The position numbers were made by a program, and so were the translations under genes. The notes below the pieces were generated by a model. It searched no databases and had not been told where the DNA came from. It saw only the letters and a program-made list of their open reading frames with translations. Of a DNA stretch of 64,000 nt, positions 18,284-27,394 are shown piece by piece. Source of the stretch: Chryseobacterium arachidis. Lineage in GTDB: Bacteria > Bacteroidota > Bacteroidia > Flavobacteriales > Weeksellaceae. The stretch is from the NCBI RefSeq assembly GCF_900129245.1, contig NZ_FQUT01000004.1:186001-250000 (forward strand). Direction: 5' to 3'. The stretch's first letter is position 1. Each line of letters opens with the position of its first letter.

Positions 18284-18772
18284 ATGTCTCTAAGAAAACC
18301 AATCACTTACACTCTTTTTATAGTATCCGGAATAATTTCCTGCTCAAAAACACCCAAAATCAATGATGAATTCCGGGATGCCGTAATTTCAAAAATGAAT
18401 CTTCATCAGGATACGCTGCAGGTTTTTAATCAGTTTTTGGATCATCTGGATTCGAAAAATAAAGCTTTTGGAGATTATTACATCAAAACCCATCAGGATA
18501 TTCAAGACTCCTGCGACAAAGTTTTAGCCGCTAAATATGAGCCTGAACATTTTGTTTATAATGAACACACCCCGGAAGATTTTGAATATCTGCATAAGAT
18601 CACAGCACAATCACATAATGAGTATTATAAGAAATTAGATATCGATACCAGCAAAATTTATATGATTGAATGGGTTACCAATTCCAGCCCTGATATTAAA
18701 AAGTACTTAAATCAAAAATATGGTCTGCAACTCTTTATTCCGGAAGATTACCCTCAAGATGCAGTAAAATAA
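18284..18772 (+). CDS. Putative lipoprotein of unknown function
   Basis: 162 residues. The N-terminus (RKPITYTLFIVSGIISCSK) has a lipobox-like IISC, so the protein is probably lipidated at that cysteine. The mature part is rich in acidic residues, histidine and tyrosine and has no known motif. It is divergent from the DUF4476 gene and is followed by a hairpin terminator. No family recognised. Confidence 0.6.
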   Translation: MSLRKPITYTLFIVSGIISCSKTPKINDEFRDAVISKMNLHQDTLQVFNQFLDHLDSKNKAFGDYYIKTHQDIQDSCDKVLAAKYEPEHFVYNEHTPEDFEYLHKITAQSHNEYYKKLDIDTSKIYMIEWVTNSSPDIKKYLNQKYGLQLFIPEDYPQDAVK

Positions 18773-18842
18773 CATAATCTTCTTTTTTATGAGATTAATT
18801 ATAATTGCCTTGAATGAAGCACTGCTACCATATTGATAAAAC

Positions 18843-18870
18843 AAAAAAGAGAGACTTTTGTCTCTCTTTT
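18843..18870. terminator. Bidirectional terminator
   Basis: GAGAGAC, TTTT loop, GTCTCTC, with A run before and T run after, between the convergent lipoprotein gene and lpdA. Confidence 0.88.
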
Positions 18871-18901
18871 ATTATTAAAATGATTAATTTCTAATCAAAT
18901 A

Positions 18902-20305
18902 TTACATGTGAATCGGTCTTTTTGCTGTAGCATCCAAAGCCGCTTCTTTAATAGCTTCTGCATACGTTGGGTGAGCGTGTGAACTTCTTGCGATATCTTC
19001 TGCACTTGCACGGAATTCCATTGCAATTACCCCTTCTGCAATCAAATCGGCAGCTCTTGCTCCTACGATGTGCATCCCTAAAACTTCGTCCGTTTTTTCG
19101 TCTGCAATGATTTTAACCAAACCATCAACATCACCACTCGCACGGCTTCTACCTAAGGCTCTCATCGGGAAAGATCCCACTTTGTAAGCTACACCTTCTT
19201 CCTTCAATTGCTCTTCAGTTTTACCAACTCCGGCAACTTCCGGCCAAGTATACACAACACCTGGAATCAGGTTATAGTTAACGTGAGGTTTTTGTCCTGC
19301 CAAAGTTTCAGCAACGAAAACTCCTTCTTCTTCAGCTTTGTGAGCCAACATCGCACCTTTGATCACATCTCCGATTGCGTAAATGTTTGCAACGTTTGTC
19401 TGTAAGTGATCGTTTGTTTTCACTCTTCCTCTTTCGTCTAGCTCAACACCTGCTTTTTCAAGTCCAAGTCCGTCTGTGTAAGGTTTTCTACCTACAGAAA
19501 CTAAACAGTAATCTCCTTCTACAACAACCTCTTCTCCTTTTTTATCTTTAGCTGTGATCTTTACAGTATCTCCGTTTCTTTCAACTGCAGAAACCGCCGT
19601 AGAAAGCATGAACTTCATTCCTTGTTTTTTAAGAACTTTAGTTAATTCTTTACTTAAGGCTCCATCCATTGTAGGAATAATTTTATCCATGAACTCAACC
19701 ACAGTTACCTGAGCACCTAATCTTAAATAAACAGAACCAAGCTCAAGACCGATAACTCCCCCACCGATAACTACTAAATGCTTAGGAATTTCCTTCAAAT
19801 TTAAAGCTTCTGTAGAAGTAATCACTCTTTCTTTATCTAAAGTAATGAAAGGTAAAGAAGATGGTTTAGAACCCGTTGCAATGATTGTATATTTAGAATC
19901 GATCGTTTCAGTAGAACCGTCGTTTTTCGTTACTTTGATCTGAGTGGCAGACTCGAAGCTTCCAACGCCTTCAAAAACAGTAATTTTGTTTTTGTTCATC
20001 AGGTAATTGATTCCGTCTGTATTTTGTTTTACTACCTCATTTTTACGCTCAATCATTCTTGCGATATCAGCTTGAGGTTCGTTGATAATGATTCCGTGAC
20101 CTGCAAAATTGTGTTTTGCGTTCTCAAAATGCTCAGAGCTGTCTAGAAGTGCTTTTGACGGAATACATCCCACGTTAAGACAAGTTCCTCCCAAAGTTGG
20201 ATATTTTTCAATAATTGCTGTTGTGAAACCTAATTGTGCGGCACGAATTGCAGCAACATAACCACCAGGACCAGAACCGATTACGGTAACATCGAATTGA
20301 CTCAT
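18902..20305 (-). CDS. lpdA: Dihydrolipoyl dehydrogenase (E3)
   Basis: 467 residues. The FAD-binding start (FDVTVIGSGPGGYVAAIRAAQLG), the redox disulphide GGTCLNVGCIPSKALL, the NAD-binding fold (HLVVIGGGVIGLELGSVY), the second FAD segment (NIYAIGDVIKGAMLAHKAEEEG) and the catalytic HAHPTYAE near the C-terminus are all present. The enzyme reoxidises the lipoyl groups of pyruvate and 2-oxoglutarate dehydrogenases and the glycine cleavage system. E1/E2 genes are not adjacent, which is common. A minus-strand TAAATTTG (20349-20356) could be its -7 element. Confidence 0.97.
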   Translation of the reverse strand: MSQFDVTVIGSGPGGYVAAIRAAQLGFTTAIIEKYPTLGGTCLNVGCIPSKALLDSSEHFENAKHNFAGHGIIINEPQADIARMIERKNEVVKQNTDGINYLMNKNKITVFEGVGSFESATQIKVTKNDGSTETIDSKYTIIATGSKPSSLPFITLDKERVITSTEALNLKEIPKHLVVIGGGVIGLELGSVYLRLGAQVTVVEFMDKIIPTMDGALSKELTKVLKKQGMKFMLSTAVSAVERNGDTVKITAKDKKGEEVVVEGDYCLVSVGRKPYTDGLGLEKAGVELDERGRVKTNDHLQTNVANIYAIGDVIKGAMLAHKAEEEGVFVAETLAGQKPHVNYNLIPGVVYTWPEVAGVGKTEEQLKEEGVAYKVGSFPMRALGRSRASGDVDGLVKIIADEKTDEVLGMHIVGARAADLIAEGVIAMEFRASAEDIARSSHAHPTYAEAIKEAALDATAKRPIHM

Positions 20306-20427
20306 GTTATTTTATGAATTTGTTTATTATTAACTTTCTTAATTCTTACAAATTTAACGATTAATTACCACGTGAGAAAGTGAGATCTGTCAAATTTTGA
20401 AGATAGAAATTAAGCTTTAAAATATTT

Positions 20428-20784
20428 TCAACAAAAGTCTTTAATATCTTTAAATTTCTCAATAATTTCTTTACATTTTTCATTAAGCAAAGCTTTATAT
20501 TTTTTGTCTATCAATTCTAATTTTGAATCGAGCTTTTTGAGATATTCCTTATTGTAAAGTTTTCTTTCTTCACCGATAGGATGAAATTGAATTTCGTTGT
20601 AATATTTTTTAAATATATCTAAATCTATATTATCTAAAGACTTAATATCATTTATTCTTCCAATCAGATAATTCATTTTAAAATATCCTGAATGAATCTG
20701 AATTTGATTTGTAGTAATCGCAATTGCGTTGGAACGCAGTTTTTTAATAAATCTATTACGCTTTAATTCATCAAACTTATTCAT
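20428..20784 (-). CDS. Small cytoplasmic protein of unknown function
   Basis: 118 residues, very rich in lysine, isoleucine and asparagine, largely helical (ELKRNRFIKKLRSNAIAIT; KKLDSKLELIDKKYKALLNE). No signal peptide or motif. It lies 21 bases downstream of the next gene on the minus strand. Low complexity and A+T-rich composition could indicate a fast-evolving gene. No family recognised. Confidence 0.55.
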   Translation of the reverse strand: MNKFDELKRNRFIKKLRSNAIAITTNQIQIHSGYFKMNYLIGRINDIKSLDNIDLDIFKKYYNEIQFHPIGEERKLYNKEYLKKLDSKLELIDKKYKALLNEKCKEIIEKFKDIKDFC

Positions 20785-20805
20785 CTTACTTTAACAAAGA
20801 AAATT

Positions 20806-21156
20806 TTAAAGATCCACATTCAATTTTCCCTGCCCAAATTCTCCCGTGCTTTCAAAATATGAGCCTCCAAACACATACCATTCAAGGCTTTCAAGAAATT
20901 CTACTGCATTTTCAGGAATTATATTAGGGCGGTCTTTTTTAGAAACGATTCCTTTGTACCATCTTCCAGATTTAGAAAAGCTTTCAAACTCAACAAAATA
21001 ACGAATCCATATTCTCTGGCACAATTTACACTGCTGAATACTTACTTCCGCCTCTCTTCCGTTTGTATGATCTATCCCTAATTCAGAACTTCTGTATTCA
21101 GTATAGTTTGACGTAGGTTTTTCGCAAGCACATCCTAATTTCTGGATTTTATTCAT
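20806..21156 (-). CDS. Small protein of unknown function with paired cysteines
   Basis: 116 residues. It contains CACE near residue 10 and CKLC near residue 44, a possible metal site, and an aromatic segment (RIWIRYFVEFESFSKSGRWYKG). There is no signal peptide. It precedes the 118-residue gene by 21 bases, so the two are probably one transcript. The size and solitary position recall immunity-type orphan genes, but I have no motif to support that. Confidence 0.55.
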   Translation of the reverse strand: MNKIQKLGCACEKPTSNYTEYRSSELGIDHTNGREAEVSIQQCKLCQRIWIRYFVEFESFSKSGRWYKGIVSKKDRPNIIPENAVEFLESLEWYVFGGSYFESTGEFGQGKLNVDL

Positions 21157-21226
21157 TGAATTGATATTGATTTTAAAGGGATCAAAAGTAAGAAAATATG
21201 CTTTTATAAGACAAATGAGATTATTC

Positions 21227-22309
21227 TTATTTCACAAGATCCAATAAAACCCGCTCATATTTATCCAAGATAATATTTTTTGAAAACCTTGATTTAATAG
21301 AATTTTTTATGGAATCTTTGTCATAACTTCCATGAAGGATCCTCATAATTTTTTGAGAAAAATCTTCATAATTTTCAATATCAGAAATTTCTCCGTTCGT
21401 GCTATTCTGTATAATTTCATTGATTCCCCCCGGGCAATTATTAGCTAAAGAATAGGTTCCGCAAGCTCCTGCTTCCAGCAATACATTCGGAAATCCTTCG
21501 TATCTTGAAGAAAGGATAAACAGATCCGCATACTTCAGAAACTGGTACGGATTTTCTTGTTTTCCGTGGAAAATTACATTTTTTAAATCTAAGAAATCTT
21601 TCATTTGATGTAAAATTTCCCGATCCTTGCCGTCTCCTAATATATGGAGTAAAATATTTTCATTTTTAAGTCTTGAAAAAACTTTCAGCAAATTATCAAA
21701 ACCCTTTCTGGCAGATAAATTACCTATCGCTACAACATTTTTGTAATTGTATTTATAACATTCCGGTTTGCAGGAAACAGCCAATTTTTCATCAATAAAA
21801 TCAAAATCAACAGGATTATTTATTTTAATTATTTTGCTGGATTTAATTCTGAAATTTTTCGTCAGATCTTTCAGCATATCATCGCTTTGCGCAATGATTT
21901 TATCATAATTATTATAAAAATTATAGAAGAATTTTATTTCTTTTCGGGTAACATGCCGCGTAACAACATTCGTTTCTCTCGCAATGAATTTTGTTTTTGG
22001 AAAAAGCTTTACAAATGCAGATAAATAGGCATTCACTTCTCCGAAACCTGAAAACACAATATCCGGCTTCCGTCTGTAAATTTCTCTCAGGATTGGCTTT
22101 AAGGAATGTCTGATTCTTTCGGTGTCAATATCAATAATCTCAACATCATCTTTCAAAAACTTGAGGTAGCCGCCTGTTTTACGCAAAAGCAAAATCTTAG
22201 GCTCAAATCGATCTCGGGAAAGATGATTCGCAATGGTGGTAACAATCCTTTCTGCGCCTCCGGTTTCCAAATCCGGCAGAATAAATATGACAGAAATCTT
22301 TTTCATCAC
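21227..22309 (-). CDS. Glycosyltransferase family 4 protein
   Basis: 360 residues with a GT-B fold. The N-terminal part has PDLETGGAERIVTTIANHLS, the usual GGAER motif. The C-terminal nucleotide-sugar domain shows GNLSARKGFDNLLKVFSRLK, HILGDGKDREILHQM and LFILSSRYEGFPNVLLEAGACG, including the E-x7-E motif. It would transfer a sugar to a surface polysaccharide or lipid acceptor; donor and acceptor are not readable. It lies 7 bases after the PH-like membrane protein on the minus strand. Confidence 0.92.
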   Translation of the reverse strand: MMKKISVIFILPDLETGGAERIVTTIANHLSRDRFEPKILLLRKTGGYLKFLKDDVEIIDIDTERIRHSLKPILREIYRRKPDIVFSGFGEVNAYLSAFVKLFPKTKFIARETNVVTRHVTRKEIKFFYNFYNNYDKIIAQSDDMLKDLTKNFRIKSSKIIKINNPVDFDFIDEKLAVSCKPECYKYNYKNVVAIGNLSARKGFDNLLKVFSRLKNENILLHILGDGKDREILHQMKDFLDLKNVIFHGKQENPYQFLKYADLFILSSRYEGFPNVLLEAGACGTYSLANNCPGGINEIIQNSTNGEISDIENYEDFSQKIMRILHGSYDKDSIKNSIKSRFSKNIILDKYERVLLDLVK

Positions 22310-22316
22310 TGTAAAA

Positions 22317-22844
22317 TTAGTAAAAAGTTTTGGAAACCTTCAATCCAAGCTTTTCAAAAACAGGAATAATTTCATTAATATTGTCAACGCTTGTGAAAGC
22401 ATATTTATCTTCACTGAAATTCATTCCTCTTTTTCCAAAAAAAGAGAATGGTTCATTATTTTTCCCAAAAATATTCTCCGGTTCTCCAAAAATAATATTT
22501 CCGAAAAATTTAGTATTCATTTCATCATTTATCTGATTAATTTCTTCTATTTTTTTATACTTTATAATTTTACCACTTTCTTTTGTTGCAATAATAATCC
22601 TCTGACTGGTAATTACATAATAATAATTTCTCAGACGAAAATATCGAACAATCCATCTAAAGAAAGTAATATATAAAGCACTGCAAAATAGAAAAATTGC
22701 GATGAGTGAAAATAAGACAAATTCCGAATTTCTAATATTTGTTAAAAAAAGAACAGAAACAGCCAGATAGAAACATGAAAAAACGATTCTAATTTTTTCC
22801 GTCATATTAAAAAAGAAACTCTTCCTCGGAAGAATTTCTTTCAT
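22317..22844 (-). CDS. Membrane protein with bacterial PH-like domain
   Basis: I start at ATG 22844 (MKEILPRKSFFFNMTEK); an upstream GTG at 22889 would overlap recQ by 17 bases. About 175 residues. Two membrane helices (IVFSCFYLAVSVLFLTNI and FVLFSLIAIFLFCSALYITF) are followed by YYYVITSQRIIIATKESGKIIKYKKIEEINQI, the pattern of bacterial PH (YdbS/bPH) domains. Function unknown. It sits between recQ and the glycosyltransferase gene with 28 and 7 bases of spacing, so it is probably cotranscribed. Confidence 0.7.
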   Translation of the reverse strand: MKEILPRKSFFFNMTEKIRIVFSCFYLAVSVLFLTNIRNSEFVLFSLIAIFLFCSALYITFFRWIVRYFRLRNYYYVITSQRIIIATKESGKIIKYKKIEEINQINDEMNTKFFGNIIFGEPENIFGKNNEPFSFFGKRGMNFSEDKYAFTSVDNINEIIPVFEKLGLKVSKTFY

Positions 22845-22872
22845 TATAATTTCGTTATTGTTTAAAATTATT

Positions 22873-25077
22873 TTAGTTGGCAACGTCACTGATGAATTTT
22901 ATTCTTAACATTCTTACTTCTTCATCAGACAATTCATCCCCAAATTCATCCAACAAAACCTTCATGCTGTCGCTTTCAGATTCTGTCATGAACTCCATAA
23001 ATCCGTCTACAATATCTTCATCAAAATTATCTTCAATATAATAATCTATATTCAATTTAGTACCCTGATAAACAATACGTTCCATTTCCTTTAATAATTC
23101 ATCCATGGAAAGGTTTTTAGCTCTTGCAATATCTTCAAGATCAATCTTCTTATCTGTACTCTGAATAATGAAAACCTTATGACTGGATTTATTGGCAACC
23201 TGTTTCAGGACCATGTCCTGAGTGCGTTCGATATTGTTGTCTTCTACATATTTGCTGATAAAGTCTGCGAATTCTTTCCCGTATTTTTTGGCTTTTCCTT
23301 CTCCGACACCGTAGATTTTTGCAATTTCTTCAACGGTAATCGGATACTGAACCGTCATATCCTCCAAACTGGGATCCATGAAAACCGTATACGGTGGAAT
23401 TCCGTGCTTTTTGGCAACTTTTTTTCTTAAGTCTTTTAATAAAGTAAATAAATTCTGGTCTAATCCGCCTCCAGACTGCTGCTGAATCTGGTCACTTTCG
23501 GCTTTCGCCTGAGTTAAATCAAATTCCCTGTCTTCCGCAATGATGAAAGAGTGCTCTAACTCTCCGTTGAGCACCAATTTTCCTTTTTCAGCGATTTTTA
23601 GAACTCCATACGTTTCAATATCTTTTTGCAGATAATTCTGAACAGTAGCCTGCCTTAAAATTGTTTTCCAATGGTTCTCTTTTTCATCTTTTCCGAAACC
23701 AAAATAGGAAGCCTGCTCCAGTTTATAAGATTTTGTAACAGCAGTTTCTTTTCCTACAATTACAGAAATAAGATCTTTGGACTTAAACTTTTCTCCGGTA
23801 TCATTGATAAGCTGTAAAACTTTTTTCAGATCATCCGTTGCATCTTTTAATTTCGGAGGATTTGATGAATTATCACACATTTTTGCACCTTCACCGTTCA
23901 CTGGGTCAAAGTTTTCCCCAAAATAATAAAGGATATATTGTCTTCGGCTCATTGAGGTTTCGGCATACCCAACGACTTCATTCAGTAACTGCAACCCGAT
24001 TTCTCTCTCAGAAACAGGCTTTTGCGCCAAGAATTTCTCTAATTTTTCAATATCTTTCGGATCATAGAAGGCTAAACAATGTCCTTCTCCTCCATCACGT
24101 CCTGCACGGCCGGTTTCCTGATAATAGCTCTCCAGAGATTTAGGAAAATCATAGTGAATCACAAAACGTACATCTGGCTTATCAATTCCCATCCCAAATG
24201 CGATCGTTGCTACAATGACATCAACTTCTTCCATCAAAAACTTATCTTGATTCGCCACTCTTACTTTTTGGTCGAGACCTGCATGATAAGGCAAAGCATT
24301 GATTCCGTTTACCTGTAAAAGCTGTGCAAATTCCTCAACTTTTCTTCGGCTTAAACAGTAAACAATTCCGGATTTTCCTTTATGCTGATTGATAAATTTT
24401 ACGATTTCTTTATCAATATTTACCTTTGGCTGTACTTCATAGTAAAGATTTGGTCTGTTAAAGCTTTCTTTAAAAACCAAAGCATTGGTCATTCCTAATG
24501 TTTTTTGGATATCATCCTGAACTTTAGGAGTGGCGGTTGCCGTTAATGCAATTACCGAAACGTCTGCAATTTTATCGATAATTGACTTTAAATTCCTGTA
24601 TTCCGGGCGGAAATCGTGTCCCCATTCTGAAATACAGTGCGCTTCATCAATAGCAAAGAATGAAATCTTCACTTCTTTTAAAAAGTCTAAATAATCCTCT
24701 TTAATTAAGGATTCCGGGGCGACATACAGTAGTTTTGTCTTCCCACTTTTAATATCATCGAAAACCTGTTTGGTCTGCGTTTTATTTAATGATGAATTTA
24801 AAACATGTGCTACTCCGTCTTCAGATGAAAGCCCATTGACAGCATCCACCTGATTTTTCATTAACGCTATTAAGGGCGAAACTACAATTGCCGTACCTTC
24901 CGAAATAAGCGCCGGAAGCTGATAGCATAAGGATTTACCACCTCCGGTCGGCATCAGGACAAAAATATCCTTCCCATTCAACAGGTTTTCTATAATCTGT
25001 TCTTGCTGACCTTTAAAAGTAGAAAACCCGAAATATTTTTTCAATTCGCCTGATAAATTGGCTTTTTTTGCGCTCAT
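22873..25077 (-). CDS. recQ: ATP-dependent DNA helicase RecQ
   Basis: 734 residues, longer than the 610 of E. coli RecQ. SF2 helicase motifs are intact: [16 protein letters not shown] (I), [17 protein letters not shown] (II and aromatic-rich loop), ALTATAT (III), [12 protein letters not shown] (VI). The RQC region follows, but in [16 protein letters not shown] and the next 15 residues only one cysteine remains, so the usual four-cysteine zinc site is missing. An HRDC domain ([21 protein letters not shown]) lies near residue 545 and a further ~100 acidic residues end the protein. It unwinds DNA 3' to 5' in recombination repair. A minus-strand TAACTTTG at 25110-25117 may be its promoter. Confidence 0.95.
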   Translation of the reverse strand: MSAKKANLSGELKKYFGFSTFKGQQEQIIENLLNGKDIFVLMPTGGGKSLCYQLPALISEGTAIVVSPLIALMKNQVDAVNGLSSEDGVAHVLNSSLNKTQTKQVFDDIKSGKTKLLYVAPESLIKEDYLDFLKEVKISFFAIDEAHCISEWGHDFRPEYRNLKSIIDKIADVSVIALTATATPKVQDDIQKTLGMTNALVFKESFNRPNLYYEVQPKVNIDKEIVKFINQHKGKSGIVYCLSRRKVEEFAQLLQVNGINALPYHAGLDQKVRVANQDKFLMEEVDVIVATIAFGMGIDKPDVRFVIHYDFPKSLESYYQETGRAGRDGGEGHCLAFYDPKDIEKLEKFLAQKPVSEREIGLQLLNEVVGYAETSMSRRQYILYYFGENFDPVNGEGAKMCDNSSNPPKLKDATDDLKKVLQLINDTGEKFKSKDLISVIVGKETAVTKSYKLEQASYFGFGKDEKENHWKTILRQATVQNYLQKDIETYGVLKIAEKGKLVLNGELEHSFIIAEDREFDLTQAKAESDQIQQQSGGGLDQNLFTLLKDLRKKVAKKHGIPPYTVFMDPSLEDMTVQYPITVEEIAKIYGVGEGKAKKYGKEFADFISKYVEDNNIERTQDMVLKQVANKSSHKVFIIQSTDKKIDLEDIARAKNLSMDELLKEMERIVYQGTKLNIDYYIEDNFDEDIVDGFMEFMTESESDSMKVLLDEFGDELSDEEVRMLRIKFISDVAN

Positions 25078-25109
25078 CTAATTTTCTATTGCTAAATTTG
25101 CATCTAATC

Positions 25110-25117
25110 CAAAGTTA
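25110..25117 (-). promoter_or_regulatory. Possible -7 promoter element of recQ
   Basis: The minus strand reads TAACTTTG (TAnnTTTG), 33 bases before the recQ start. No TTG is seen at the -33 position. Confidence 0.4.
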
Positions 25118-25234
25118 ATAAATTTCTGCTTAAAATAAAAGCGAACGAATTTATAAAAATTAAATTTATATTAAAATACCGTTTTAAAATATAACGTTTT
25201 TTTAGGTATTATTTATATTCTTTATAAAGTAAAA

Positions 25235-26194
25235 ATGGAAAAATCCGATATTATTTCAATAGCAAAAAGCACGTTGGAAATAGAAATTTCAGAACTTCAA
25301 AAATTAAAAGAAAGAATTGATGATTCTTTTGTAAAAGCAGTAGAGATCATTCATTCTGCAAAAGGAAAATTAATTGTCGTAGGAATCGGAAAATCTGCCC
25401 ATGTCGGAAATAAAATTGTAGCCACTCTTAATTCCACAGGAACACCTTCACAGTTTCTTCATGCTTCAGAAGCTATTCATGGGGATCTTGGGGTTATTCA
25501 GAAGCAGGATGTTGTTTTATGCATTTCACTTTCAGGGAATTCTCCTGAGATTGTAAACCTTCTGCCTTATTTAAAAGATTATTCTTCTGCATTGATCGGA
25601 ATGACGGGAAATAAATCCAGCAAGCTTGCCGAATATTCAGAAATTATCCTGGATACGCATGTTGATATGGAAGCCTGCCCGAATAAACTGGCTCCGACAA
25701 GTTCCACAACTCTACAGATGGCTTTGGGAGATGCTCTGGCAATTTCTTTAATGGAGATAAATGATTTTAAAGCCAATGATTTTGCCAAATTCCACCCGGG
25801 AGGAAGTTTGGGGAAAAATCTCATTTCAAAAGTCGATGATTTCCTTTCTTCACAAAAACCTCAGGTTACGGAGAATGATACAGTCAAAGACGTCATTATC
25901 TCAATCAGCAGCTCAAGACACGGAATCACAGTGGTAACCAATGAAGCCGAAATTATTGGAGTCATTACCGATGGAGATCTAAGAAGAATGCTGTTAAAAG
26001 GGGATGATATTTCTAAAGTTCTGGCGAAGGACATTATGTCTGCAAACCCAAAAACAATAGAAAGAACCGCTTTGGCTAAAGAAGCGATGAAAATTTTAAA
26101 GGGAAATAATATCGGACAACTTGTAGTAACAGAAAATGGAAAATATTTCGGGATTATTGATCTGCATAAGTTGTTGGATGAAGGGATCAATTAA
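25235..26194 (+). CDS. kdsD: Arabinose-5-phosphate isomerase (KpsF/GutQ family)
   Basis: 319 residues, the normal length. The N-terminal SIS domain has VVGIGKSAHVGNKIVATLNSTG and CISLSGNSPEIVNLLPYLK. Two CBS domains follow (about residues 205-319, e.g. GVITDGDLRRML and GIIDLHKLLDEG). The enzyme converts ribulose-5-phosphate to arabinose-5-phosphate, the first step towards Kdo for lipopolysaccharide. It is divergent from recQ; tatC follows 85 bases downstream with its own probable -7 element. Confidence 0.93.
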   Translation: MEKSDIISIAKSTLEIEISELQKLKERIDDSFVKAVEIIHSAKGKLIVVGIGKSAHVGNKIVATLNSTGTPSQFLHASEAIHGDLGVIQKQDVVLCISLSGNSPEIVNLLPYLKDYSSALIGMTGNKSSKLAEYSEIILDTHVDMEACPNKLAPTSSTTLQMALGDALAISLMEINDFKANDFAKFHPGGSLGKNLISKVDDFLSSQKPQVTENDTVKDVIISISSSRHGITVVTNEAEIIGVITDGDLRRMLLKGDDISKVLAKDIMSANPKTIERTALAKEAMKILKGNNIGQLVVTENGKYFGIIDLHKLLDEGIN

Positions 26195-26250
26195 ACTTCA
26201 ATGCCAAACTTTAAACACCGAAACTTCCCGCTTTACTGAAACTTTTTTCA

Positions 26251-26258
26251 TAAATTTG
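26251..26258 (+). promoter_or_regulatory. Probable -7 promoter element of tatC
   Basis: TAAATTTG lies 21 bases before the tatC start and matches the TAnnTTTG element. Confidence 0.45.
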
Positions 26259-26279
26259 AAACCTTAAAAATATTATTCC

Positions 26280-27107
26280 GTGAGTGAAGGTAAAGACATG
26301 TCCTTTTGGGGGCATATTGGAGAATTAAGAGGTCACCTCATCCGCTCGATTATTGCAATTATCGTTGCTGCAGTGGTCATCGGTTTTAATATCAACTGGA
26401 TTATGGATCATATCTTTTTTGGTCCTACCAGAAACGATTTTACGACTTTTGAAATCGTCAATCACTTTTCCAAAATGATTTTGGGTGAAGAAAGCATTCA
26501 TCTTCCGAAGGATTTTCCGGTTCGCGCGAGCAAGCTTTATCAGCAGTTCAATGTGATGATGGCGGTTTCCATTTTTGGTGGGATTGTGGCAGCTTTTCCC
26601 TATATCGTCTGGGAACTTTGGAGATTTATAAGTCCTGCACTGCATCCGAAGGAAAGAAAAAATTCCATCTTCATCATCAATTCGGTATGGATTTTATTTA
26701 TGACAGGCGTTTTGTGCGGATATTATCTTATTCTGCCTTTCGCCGTAAATTTTGGAGTGATCTTTAAGATTTCGGATATTATCGTTCCGCTTTACGATTT
26801 AAGTGATTACACTACCATCTTTTTGCAGGTTGTTTTGGGAATGGGCGTTATTTTCCTGTTTCCTGTACTTATATATTTCCTTACATCTATCGGAATTCTG
26901 ACACCGATATTTATGAGAACATACCGTCGCCACGCAATTGTTTTAATCATGGTGGTTGCAGCCATCATTACGCCTGCCGATGTTTTAAGTATGATGATGG
27001 CAGCTCTTCCACTGGTCTTGCTGTACGAAATCAGTATTATCATGTGTTCTTATACGTATAAAAAAGTTCAGAATGCAGCAGGAAACCTTCCCGTAGTCCA
27101 GAAATAA
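26280..27107 (+). CDS. tatC: Sec-independent protein translocase TatC
   Basis: 275 residues with six predicted membrane helices. The conserved N-terminus MSFWGHIGELRGHLIRS and FGGIVAAFPYIVWELWRFISPALHPKERK are diagnostic. TatC recognises twin-arginine signal peptides of folded exported proteins and works with TatA. The frame begins with GTG at 26280; an ATG at 26298 (MSFWGH) is the alternative start and I cannot settle it. No tatA gene is next to it. A terminator follows 26 bases downstream. Confidence 0.95.
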   Translation: MSEGKDMSFWGHIGELRGHLIRSIIAIIVAAVVIGFNINWIMDHIFFGPTRNDFTTFEIVNHFSKMILGEESIHLPKDFPVRASKLYQQFNVMMAVSIFGGIVAAFPYIVWELWRFISPALHPKERKNSIFIINSVWILFMTGVLCGYYLILPFAVNFGVIFKISDIIVPLYDLSDYTTIFLQVVLGMGVIFLFPVLIYFLTSIGILTPIFMRTYRRHAIVLIMVVAAIITPADVLSMMMAALPLVLLYEISIIMCSYTYKKVQNAAGNLPVVQK

Positions 27108-27133
27108 ATTGCTTACAAATTAGTTCAATATAT

Positions 27134-27163
27134 TCCCGTAGAATTTTTCTGCGGGATTTTTTT
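27134..27163 (+). terminator. Terminator of tatC
   Basis: TCCCGTAGAA and TTCTGCGGGA form an imperfect stem followed by seven T. Confidence 0.85.
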
Positions 27164-27366
27164 AAGAAGCTATTCCCTGCTTTCCGTTGCAATCTTTTTT
27201 TTCAAAAAAGGATTTTCACTGCAATCAGGGCTAGGCTTTTGTCATTAACAACAATATTCGTCAACATTAAATATTTCACGAAATGTAACAAAATTTTATT
27301 TCCTTCGTCTAATCACGAAGATTCTAATCATTGTTTTTTTAAACATAATAACAACCGATTAATTCT

Positions 27367-27374
27367 TATTTTTG
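27367..27374 (+). promoter_or_regulatory. Possible -7 promoter element of the M1 peptidase gene
   Basis: TATTTTTG fits TAnnTTTG, 20 bases before the ATG at 27395. The -33 element is not evident. Confidence 0.35.
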
Positions 27375-27394
27375 ATTAATAAATTTTAATTCAG

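Noticed and set aside
18147..18302. N-terminal extension of the DUF4476 protein
   Set aside because: The extension is A+T-rich, overlaps the divergent gene start and would bury the signal peptide.
18902..20305. Mercuric reductase or glutathione reductase in place of lpdA
   Set aside because: The GGTCLNVGCIPSKALL motif and HAHPTYAE end are those of dihydrolipoyl dehydrogenase, and no heavy-metal domain is present.
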